Of a stretch of 40,377 nucleotides of DNA, positions 34,595 to 40,377 are shown one piece after another (the first letter of the stretch is position 1; the number at the start of each line of letters is the position of its first letter). The position numbers and the translations under genes were made by a program. Where the stretch lies: contig DAOSWM010000024.1 of NCBI GenBank assembly GCA_035380045.1, forward strand, positions 1 to 40,377, given 5' to 3'. This stretch comes from DAOSWM01 sp035380045 (GTDB lineage: Bacteria > Bacteroidota > Bacteroidia > Bacteroidales > Tenuifilaceae). Under the pieces are notes generated by a model. The model saw only the letters and a program-made list of their open reading frames with translations. It was not told where the DNA came from and did no database searches.

Positions 34595-34693
34595 TTTATA
34601 ATTCCCTTTCGGGCAGGTTTTAGCACCTTTTTCGCCAGCTGCGAAGGTTGCTAGAGCATCAGCGAGCCTGTTCTCTCCGCTCTTCTTTATAAA
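34595..34693 (-). ncRNA. SAM-I (S-box) riboswitch aptamer
   Basis: Read on the minus strand, P1 pairs TTTATAA with TTATAAA (34687-34693 / 34595-34601). Inside are AAGAAGAGCGGAGAGAACAG, then GGCTC-GCTGATGCTC closing P2, GCAACC, a P3 stem TTCGC/GCGAA, and AGGTGCTAAAACCTGC. A P4 stem CCC-GAAA-GGG follows. These match the S-box core (GGAGRGA, GCAACC, GGTGCTAAWWCC, CCTGC). It would sense S-adenosylmethionine and lower expression of the metY-metX-hom-metH-metF block when SAM is plentiful. Confidence 0.93.
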
Positions 34694-34730
34694 CAAACCT
34701 TTTGTAAGGGATGTAATTTCAATACTTTGG

Positions 34731-34760
34731 CAAAAGTACACTTTTTTTTGTTACAACAAA
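34731..34760 (-). promoter_or_regulatory. Promoter of the methionine block
   Basis: On the minus strand TTTG (34757-34760), an 18-base spacer, and TACTTTTG (34731-34738). Transcription would begin near 34724, about 30 bases before the SAM aptamer. Confidence 0.65.
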
Positions 34761-34785
34761 ATATATGAAGTTTTTTCTGTAATCG

Positions 34786-37053
34786 TCAAACTTTCATGCC
34801 TATAATACTAACATCATCAACCTGAGATTTTTTGCCTTTCCAATCGTTAAACGTTCGTTCTAAAACTTTTTTCTGTTTGTCAAGTGGAGTATCGGCAAGA
34901 TTACAAATGAGCTTTCGTAACTCAGTAATCCGGAATTTTTTTCCATCAGGACCACCAAATTGATCGGCAAACCCATCAGAAAAAATATACACGATATCAC
35001 CTTCTAGCAGCTTAATGCTATGAGTAATAAAACTAACTTCTTCAAAGTATGAGCCAACAGGTTGCTTATTTGGACGAATTTGGTATAGAATATGGCTTTG
35101 ATTTTTTGTTGCAATGTTGCTTGCTGCCGGGGGTAACCCAATTCTACGTGAAATAAAAATTGGGATGTTTGCACCAGAATAACTAAGTTCTTTATTTACT
35201 GGATTATAGTTACAAAAAGCGATATCCATTCCATCAAATATTTCAGCACCTTCACGCTGCTCGAGACTGTCTCCAAAGAACTCATTCACTTTATTTAGTA
35301 CATCTCCCGGATTAGAAATGTTTAATTCCGACACAATTCTGTTTAGGCCGTAGGTTCCAATAATACTCATAAATGCGCCAGGAACACCATGCCCTGTACA
35401 ATCGGCAACCGCAAAGAGTAATCGTCCATTCTTTTCCTTAAACCAGTAAAAATCGCCACTAACAATTTCACGGGGAAGAAAAAGAAGAAATGATTCGCTA
35501 AAAAACTCCTTGAACTTAAGCGAAGCCCTAAGTATTGCCTGCTGTATTCGCTTTGCATAGTTTAAGCTATCGGTAAAATCGCGGGTTTGCTTTTCAGCAA
35601 ATCTTTTTTTCTTTTCTAGTATGTCCTTTTGTACAGAGAGCAATTTATTTGCCTCCTTCTTATGCCTATACTCACGATACGAAAAAATAATAATGGCTAT
35701 GGAAAGTGCAAGTATTAATAGAAGCAGAACCTGGTTGTGCCTTTGCTTTGAAATAAATACTTTATTGCGTTCTAGCTCTAACTCTTTTTTCTCAATCAGT
35801 TTTTCTTGTTTTTCTTGTTCAACCTTTTGCTCAAGTTTTGCTGCTTCGCTAACTTTCTTAAGGTTATATAAACTATCTGTTAATTGTACATATTGATTCA
35901 AATTTTTGAATGCGCTTGAATAATCAAATAACCTTGCATGAGCTTTCGATAAACCAAGGTATGCTTGCTGCATTTGCTTGGTTGAACCCGATAGTACTGC
36001 ATGAGATAAGGCGGAATTAAAGGCTTCTATTGATTTTTGAATGTGATTATTGTGTAAAAAAAGCTCTCCTTTGCGAATTAAGGTCAAAGGTAATCCTCTT
36101 ATATCGCCAACTTGGTTTTGAAACCTTTCTACCTCAACTATTAATTGTTCTGCCTGTATGAAATTCCTTTTACTCATCATTATTTCAGCAAGCAAAGATT
36201 TAGCGTTAAAAAATTCCTTAATATCAGTATTTTCGAGTGTTCTCAAAGCTAGTAAACAGTACCTTTCTGCTTCAATCAAATCATACTCGTTAATATAAAC
36301 TCCAGATAACGTTACTAGGGTTCTTCCAATTGATAATGAATCGTTTAAACTTCTAAAAATTTCAAGAGCTGTAAAAAAATTCTTCTTTGCTGAAGGGAAA
36401 TTACCCAAATTACTATGAATAACTCCAAGCGATACATGCGATTTTGCAATGTTTACCGAATCATTGAAACTTTGAAAAAAATCGATTGCCTGAAGCGAAT
36501 ATTCCATTGCACGGCTAACATTTCCCAACTCAACCTCAACATCAGGAATCGTAACAAGAAAAAAAGAAATGCTTGTCGTGTCAAACAGTTGCTTACTCAG
36601 GGTTAAACCCTTGTACAAATATTCTAGCATTTCCTCTCTAATATTTTTATCGAGATGAATTTGAGAGAGTAAACAGTAAGCATTCAGCCTGTTAACATCA
36701 GATTTCGTTTCAACAGCAATCAGGTATGCGTGGTTCGCTGCGATAAGGGCTTCATCGAACTGCTGATTTGCTATATAATAGTTTGCTTTAACTGTTTCTG
36801 CTTCAAAAAGCATTTTCCAGTCCCTTGCTTTCTCAATTTCAATAATTGCTTTGTTTATAACCGATAAGGAAGCTTCAGGTTCAGTTATAGCGTTATTCAA
36901 GGCAAGGGTTAACTTATATTTTACACGAACCGGATCGTATGGTTCAAATCGTGTTTTTTCCTGAGGGAATGTTTCGTTTACTGCAAGCAGAAAAAATAGC
37001 CCTGCAGCCACATAAATACGTGAAAATAATATTTTATGAAATATTCTTATCAT
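34786..37053 (-). CDS. TPR-containing SpoIIE-type serine phosphatase
   Basis: 755 residues from the ATG at 37053. An open frame runs 45 codons further upstream, but a TAnnTTTG promoter lies inside that stretch, and MIRIFHKILFSRIYVAAGLFFLLAVNE starts directly with a signal or anchor. Then come about eight TPR-type repeats (about 40-400), a charged coiled coil (about 405-440), one membrane helix (VLLLLILALSIAIIIFSYREY), and a second coiled coil ending in YAKRIQQAIL. Last is a PP2C-like SpoIIE domain with LPREIVSGDFYWF, VADCTGHGVPGAFMS and IFSDGFADQFGG, which hold the metal-binding Asp residues. The TPRs should be periplasmic and the phosphatase cytoplasmic, as in Bacteroidota partner-switching sensors. 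No anti-sigma kinase lies nearby. Confidence 0.92.
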   Translation of the reverse strand: MIRIFHKILFSRIYVAAGLFFLLAVNETFPQEKTRFEPYDPVRVKYKLTLALNNAITEPEASLSVINKAIIEIEKARDWKMLFEAETVKANYYIANQQFDEALIAANHAYLIAVETKSDVNRLNAYCLLSQIHLDKNIREEMLEYLYKGLTLSKQLFDTTSISFFLVTIPDVEVELGNVSRAMEYSLQAIDFFQSFNDSVNIAKSHVSLGVIHSNLGNFPSAKKNFFTALEIFRSLNDSLSIGRTLVTLSGVYINEYDLIEAERYCLLALRTLENTDIKEFFNAKSLLAEIMMSKRNFIQAEQLIVEVERFQNQVGDIRGLPLTLIRKGELFLHNNHIQKSIEAFNSALSHAVLSGSTKQMQQAYLGLSKAHARLFDYSSAFKNLNQYVQLTDSLYNLKKVSEAAKLEQKVEQEKQEKLIEKKELELERNKVFISKQRHNQVLLLLILALSIAIIIFSYREYRHKKEANKLLSVQKDILEKKKRFAEKQTRDFTDSLNYAKRIQQAILRASLKFKEFFSESFLLFLPREIVSGDFYWFKEKNGRLLFAVADCTGHGVPGAFMSIIGTYGLNRIVSELNISNPGDVLNKVNEFFGDSLEQREGAEIFDGMDIAFCNYNPVNKELSYSGANIPIFISRRIGLPPAASNIATKNQSHILYQIRPNKQPVGSYFEEVSFITHSIKLLEGDIVYIFSDGFADQFGGPDGKKFRITELRKLICNLADTPLDKQKKVLERTFNDWKGKKSQVDDVSIIGMKV

Positions 37054-37073
37054 AAGACAGTTATATTCTGTTA

Positions 37074-37081
37074 CAAAAGTA
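37074..37081 (-). promoter_or_regulatory. Promoter -7 box of the SpoIIE-type phosphatase gene
   Basis: On the minus strand TACTTTTG, a perfect TAnnTTTG match, 20 bases before the ATG at 37053. It excludes the longer upstream start from the transcript. No clear -33 TTG. Confidence 0.55.
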
Positions 37082-37215
37082 GTTTTTTTAGTTGTTCCAT
37101 CATCGAAATGTTGTTCACATTTATTTTTGTGTATCACAGAGGGTGTTAAATCACATATTACAATCACCTGTTGATAACTTTTTAACAAGCTTCGAAAAAA
37201 GGGGAATACTAAAAG

Positions 37216-37246
37216 TTGCTCTAGAAATTAAAAAGCTATAATTTTG
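37216..37246 (+). promoter_or_regulatory. Promoter of the EamA transporter gene
   Basis: TTG (37216-37218), a 20-base spacer, TAATTTTG (37239-37246). Transcription should begin near 37253, which makes the ATG at 37262 the start codon and rules out the in-frame TTG at 37244, as it is part of the -7 box. Confidence 0.6.
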
Positions 37247-37261
37247 CTCAAACTTTTAGGA

Positions 37262-38146
37262 ATGATTTTTCTAGCGCTAAGCATCCTTTCCTCTGCCCTA
37301 ATCCTTGTGGTTTTCAAACTACTAAGTCGATATAAAGTTCATACTTTCAGTGCAATTATAGTTAATTACCTCACAGCCTGCCTTGCAGGTTTTTTTTTGA
37401 GTAGCAGCAATCCTTTCACAGCTTCTGTATTTACCCAAAAGTGGTTTCCCATTGCACTCCTAATTGGAGTTATGTTTATTGTAATGTTTTACGTAATTGG
37501 GAAAAGTACGCAAAAAGCCGGAGTTGCCGTTACAACCGTTGCCGTTAAAATGTCGGTGGTTGCCCCAATTGCTTTCTCAATATACTACGATGCGAACGAT
37601 TCGCTAACTTTACTAAAAACCATCGGAATTCTGCTAGCGGTTCTTTCGGTTCTCTTAACTGTATACCAAAAGAATAATAAGCAGATAGATATAAAAAAGA
37701 TTCTTCTTCCTGCATTCCTGTTTATTGGGATGGGAATAGTTGACTCGTTTGTAAAATTTGCTCAAGCAACTTACATCACCAACGAGCTAACCCCTACATT
37801 CTCCTCGTTAACTTTCACGGTTTCACTAGTTATTGGCATTCTTATTCTACCATTCAACCACAATGCTGCAAAAAATTTATCAAAAATTAAATCGTGGATT
37901 TTAGGGGTTTTACTGGGGCTTTTCAACTTTGGTTCGATGTACTTCCTAATTCTTGCGCTTAACCATGTTGATGTTTCAACCGGAGAGCAGGCAATGGGCT
38001 CAGTAGTTTTTGGAATAAATAACATAGGAATTGTTACGCTTAGCGTGCTGATTGGGTTCACGTTCTTCAAGGAACGGCCAAAAGCATTGAACTGGGTAGG
38101 AATTGCTCTTTCAGGTGTAGCAATAATAATATTGGCAATAAGCTAG
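37262..38146 (+). CDS. EamA/DMT-family transporter
   Basis: 294 residues from the ATG at 37262. About ten membrane helices in two halves, the layout of drug/metabolite transporters of the EamA class. The first half opens with MIFLALSILSSALILVVFKLL and the second begins near ILLPAFLFIGMGIVDSFVKF. The late segment VVFGINNIGIVTLSVLIGFTFFKERPKALNWVGIALSGVAIIIL is typical of the family. The substrate cannot be inferred. It ends 5 bases before the yigZ-family gene, so the two form an operon, though no shared function is known. Confidence 0.88.
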   Translation: MIFLALSILSSALILVVFKLLSRYKVHTFSAIIVNYLTACLAGFFLSSSNPFTASVFTQKWFPIALLIGVMFIVMFYVIGKSTQKAGVAVTTVAVKMSVVAPIAFSIYYDANDSLTLLKTIGILLAVLSVLLTVYQKNNKQIDIKKILLPAFLFIGMGIVDSFVKFAQATYITNELTPTFSSLTFTVSLVIGILILPFNHNAAKNLSKIKSWILGVLLGLFNFGSMYFLILALNHVDVSTGEQAMGSVVFGINNIGIVTLSVLIGFTFFKERPKALNWVGIALSGVAIIILAIS

Positions 38147-38151
38147 AAACG

Positions 38152-38766
38152 ATGATTGATTCTGATACATATAACACAATAAAATCAAAATCGGAAGGCC
38201 TTTACAAGGAGAAGGGAAGTAAATTTATTGCCCTGGCATTTCCTGCAACTGCAGAGGAGGAAGTGAAGGATATTCTTGGAAATTTACGTAAAGAGTACCA
38301 TGATGCACGCCACCATTGTTATGGTTACGTTCTTGGTTTTAATGGTGAAAACTGGAGAGCCAACGATGATGGAGAACCATCGAGCACTGCAGGAAAACCA
38401 ATTCACGGGCAGATTGTTAGCCGAAATTTAACTAACATACTGGTAGTGGTAATCCGTTACTTTGGTGGAACAAAGCTGGGAGTTTCAGGATTGATAAATG
38501 CCTACAAAACAGCAGCATCGGAGGCACTCGATAGCGCAGAAATTATTACAAAAACGGTAAACGACATTTACAAAGTAAACTTTGCGTACCCTGCCATGAA
38601 CGATGTGATGAAGCTGGTGAAGGATGAGGATTTGGGAATTGTAGAACAGTACTTCGATACCAACTGCTCAATTACCCTCTCGGTTAGGCAGGCAAAAACC
38701 GAAATGGTAATGGATAAAATTGAAAAAATTGACTCTGCCATAGCAGACTTTATTCGAACTGAATAG
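38152..38766 (+). CDS. yigZ: YigZ family protein (IMPACT/UPF0029)
   Basis: 204 residues, usual length. The N-terminal UPF0029/IMPACT domain has the signature DDGEPSSTAGKPIHGQI and VVVIRYFGGTKLGVSGLINAYKTAASEAL; the C-terminal DUF1949-like part (about 135-200) has a ferredoxin-like pattern. YigZ/IMPACT proteins are thought to be linked to translation control, but the bacterial function is not settled. It starts 5 bases after the transporter gene and is followed by a strong intrinsic terminator. Confidence 0.93.
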   Translation: MIDSDTYNTIKSKSEGLYKEKGSKFIALAFPATAEEEVKDILGNLRKEYHDARHHCYGYVLGFNGENWRANDDGEPSSTAGKPIHGQIVSRNLTNILVVVIRYFGGTKLGVSGLINAYKTAASEALDSAEIITKTVNDIYKVNFAYPAMNDVMKLVKDEDLGIVEQYFDTNCSITLSVRQAKTEMVMDKIEKIDSAIADFIRTE

Positions 38767-38774
38767 CACTATTA

Positions 38775-38801
38775 GCCTCGTTTTTTACGAGGCTTTTTTT
38801 T
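38775..38801 (+). terminator. Intrinsic terminator after the yigZ-family gene
   Basis: GCCTCG (38775-38780) pairs with CGAGGC (38788-38793) and is followed by eight T residues. It separates the transporter-yigZ operon from pyrB. Confidence 0.9.
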
Positions 38802-38837
38802 GAAAAAATTTTAACAACTATACCTAAATCAAAAAGC

Positions 38838-39746
38838 ATGAAAAACAAAAGTTTGGTAGCAATTAACGAGCTTAGCAAGGAGGAGATAATTAAAATCCTC
38901 GACTTGGCCGAGGAGTTCGAAAAGAACCCAGTTCAAAACATTATGAACAAAAACGTTGTAGCCACGTTGTTCTTTGAGCCCTCAACCCGAACTCGCCTTA
39001 GCTTCGAAAGCGCAGTAAATCGCCTTGGCGGAAAAATTATCGGGTTCTCGGAAGCCGCAAACACATCCGTATCGAAGGGAGAAAGTTTGAAGGACACAAT
39101 CCTTACTGTAGCAAACTACTCCGACCTTATCGTCATGCGCCACCCAATTGAGGGGAGCGCACGTTACGCAAGCGAAGTATCGCCAGTTCCAATTATAAAC
39201 GCTGGCGATGGTGCAAACCAGCATCCAACCCAGACACTGCTCGACCTTTACTCAATCCGAAAGACACAGGGAACTCTGCAAAATCTGAATATTTTCCTTG
39301 TTGGCGATTTAAAGTACGGACGAACGGTTCACTCGCTGCTTATGGCCATGAGCCGTTTTGGCGCATCATTCACTTTTGTTGCACCAAAAGAGCTGCAAAT
39401 GCCAAACGAGTATAAGATGTACCTAAACGAACTCGGTTTGAAGTACACTGAACAAACAGATTTGAACGAGAACCTTGAACAGGCTGATATCATTTACATG
39501 ACCCGAGTTCAAAGGGAACGCTTTTCCGATCCGCTAGAGTACGAAAAAGTAAAAAACGTGTACGTGCTTCGCAACAAAATGTTGGCAAATACAAAACCCA
39601 ACATGCGCGTTCTTCATCCCCTACCCAGAGTAAACGAAATTCATACCGATGTTGACGAGAACCCAAAAGCCTACTACTTTCCACAGGCAATGAACGGAGT
39701 TTACACCCGTATGGCCATTATGGCAATAATTCTAGGATTAAAATAA
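38838..39746 (+). CDS. pyrB: Aspartate carbamoyltransferase catalytic subunit
   Basis: 302 residues. Forms carbamoyl-aspartate in pyrimidine synthesis. The carbamoyl-phosphate site is FFEPSTRTRLSFESA (STRTR at 49-53). Lys 80 in SVSKGES is the loop borrowed from the neighbouring subunit, HPTQTLLDL begins at 129, VGDLKYGRTVHSL follows, and HPLPRVNEI supplies the aspartate site. Followed by pyrI with an 18-base gap, so the product is expected to be the allosteric two-subunit enzyme. No promoter matching the TAnnTTTG pattern is evident in the short gap after the terminator. Confidence 0.97.
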   Translation: MKNKSLVAINELSKEEIIKILDLAEEFEKNPVQNIMNKNVVATLFFEPSTRTRLSFESAVNRLGGKIIGFSEAANTSVSKGESLKDTILTVANYSDLIVMRHPIEGSARYASEVSPVPIINAGDGANQHPTQTLLDLYSIRKTQGTLQNLNIFLVGDLKYGRTVHSLLMAMSRFGASFTFVAPKELQMPNEYKMYLNELGLKYTEQTDLNENLEQADIIYMTRVQRERFSDPLEYEKVKNVYVLRNKMLANTKPNMRVLHPLPRVNEIHTDVDENPKAYYFPQAMNGVYTRMAIMAIILGLK

Positions 39747-39764
39747 TTATTTAAAAATATAACC

Positions 39765-40223
39765 ATGGTAGAAAAAAAACAGCTGAGCGTTAGCGCAATT
39801 GAGAATGGTACAGTAATTGACCATATACCAGCACAGAACCTTTTCAAGGTAATTTCCATCCTTGGGCTCGACAAGTTCGACAACCTTATTACATTTGGAA
39901 CAAACATGGAAAGCCATCGCTTTGGAAAGAAAGCAATTATAAAAATTGCCGATAAATTCTTCGAACGCGAGGAGATTAATCGTATTGCTCTTGCAGCCCC
40001 CCTAGCTAAACTCAACATTATTAAAAACTATGCGGTTGTTGAGAAACAAGTTGTTGAGGTTCCCGATAGCATAACAGGAATTGTGAAATGCGTTAACCCA
40101 AAATGTATAACAAACGTTGAAGCAGTTAAAACCAAGTTTCAGGTAATTGACAAGAAGAATGTTTCGCTAAAATGCCACTACTGCGAAAAGATTACCGACC
40201 AGGAGCATATGGTTTACCTTTAA
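39765..40223 (+). CDS. pyrI: Aspartate carbamoyltransferase regulatory subunit
   Basis: 152 residues, the E. coli PyrI length. N-terminal nucleotide-binding domain (1-100) with VSAIENGTVIDHIPAQNLFKVI. The C-terminal zinc domain has four Cys ligands at 109, 114, 137 and 140 (C-x4-C and C-x2-C). It binds CTP/ATP and holds PyrB trimers together. All ligands are intact, so allosteric control of the pathway is likely. Directly downstream of pyrB. Confidence 0.97.
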   Translation: MVEKKQLSVSAIENGTVIDHIPAQNLFKVISILGLDKFDNLITFGTNMESHRFGKKAIIKIADKFFEREEINRIALAAPLAKLNIIKNYAVVEKQVVEVPDSITGIVKCVNPKCITNVEAVKTKFQVIDKKNVSLKCHYCEKITDQEHMVYL

Positions 40224-40240
40224 CCATTATTAATAAAAAA

Positions 40241-40377
40241 GAGGCTGTCTCAAAAGTTAAAAAGGATTAGATTTACTTCTCTGTGGTACTCTGTGATTCC
40301 CCTGTGATACATTGTGATACATTAAATTATAAATTTCACAGAGTTTCTCAGTGTCCTTCACAGAGTCACACAATGAA
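40241..40377. repeat. Repeat-rich intergenic sequence at the window end
   Basis: GAGGCTGTCTCAAAAG (40241-40256) is a sequence type often met between Bacteroidota genes and near insertion-sequence ends (from memory). It is followed by ACTCTGTG (40287-40294) and inverted CACAGAGT copies (40336-40343, 40358-40365) with CTGTGATACATTGTGATAC between. No gene is visible; the region runs off the window. Confidence 0.6.

Noticed and set aside
34357..34623. 88-codon plus-strand open frame in the metY leader
   Set aside because: It runs antisense into the SAM aptamer and through small hairpins, has no promoter or domain signal, and is more simply explained as open frame across repeat DNA.
37054..37188. 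45-codon N-terminal extension of the TPR/SpoIIE phosphatase
   Set aside because: It puts unrelated residues in front of a clear hydrophobic leader and contains the promoter box TACTTTTG on the coding strand.

Overview
The window reads as chromosomal DNA of a Bacteroidota bacterium, most likely a Bacteroidales/Marinilabiliales-type lineage (inference). The evidence is AT-rich DNA, little sign of Shine-Dalgarno sequences, promoters of the Bacteroidota type (TTG/TTTG about 18-20 bases upstream of TAnnTTTG), two secreted proteins with type IX secretion (T9SS) sorting tails, many lipoproteins, a CrtI/CrtB carotenoid pair and a B12-dependent methionine route. About 33 genes are supported. No tRNA, rRNA, CRISPR array, phage or intact transposase was seen.

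Layout. 0.2-3.8 kb (+): PhoH-like ATPase, purC, a lipoprotein, a Crp/Fnr-type regulator and a small secreted carboxypeptidase-regulatory-like protein. 3.8-7.9 kb (-): truA and a large soluble hybrid histidine kinase. 8.1-11.8 kb: a small ribbon-helix-helix-like protein, YccF, and a translationally coupled pair of an exported protein-isoaspartate methyltransferase and a 773-residue membrane protein of the spermidine-synthase-like class. 11.9-13.7 kb (-): a LytTR response regulator and its LytS-type kinase. Divergent from them, 13.9-19.3 kb (+), are four exported proteins: a Cys-nucleophile alpha/beta hydrolase with TPRs, a VCBS/FG-GAP repeat protein, a T9SS-tailed beta-rich protein and an SGNH hydrolase. 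The cluster ends in a 232-bp triple-nested inverted repeat. Then come an M3 dipeptidyl carboxypeptidase lipoprotein (-), crtI-crtB (+) and a methyltransferase (-).

25.1-34.8 kb is the methionine block on the minus strand, transcribed metY, metX, hom, metH, metF. Its leader, upstream of metY, carries a SAM-I (S-box) riboswitch with a good promoter. The block covers the whole route from aspartate semialdehyde to methionine except sulfide supply, so a SAM-sensing leader at its head makes sense. At its far end sits a compact roughly 500-bp element: a DUF559 endonuclease gene with its own promoter between long terminal inverted repeats. Next to it is a 100-N assembly gap with identical 55-bp flanks. 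34.8-40.2 kb: a TPR/SpoIIE-type phosphatase (-), an EamA transporter with a YigZ-family protein (+), and pyrB-pyrI (+).

The most unusual material is non-coding: the nested palindrome, the DUF559 element, heptameric GATTNNN-type arrays placed just upstream of several genes, the long hairpin-rich insert between the SAM aptamer and metY, and a pair of inverted repeats in the LytSR/hydrolase divergent promoter region.
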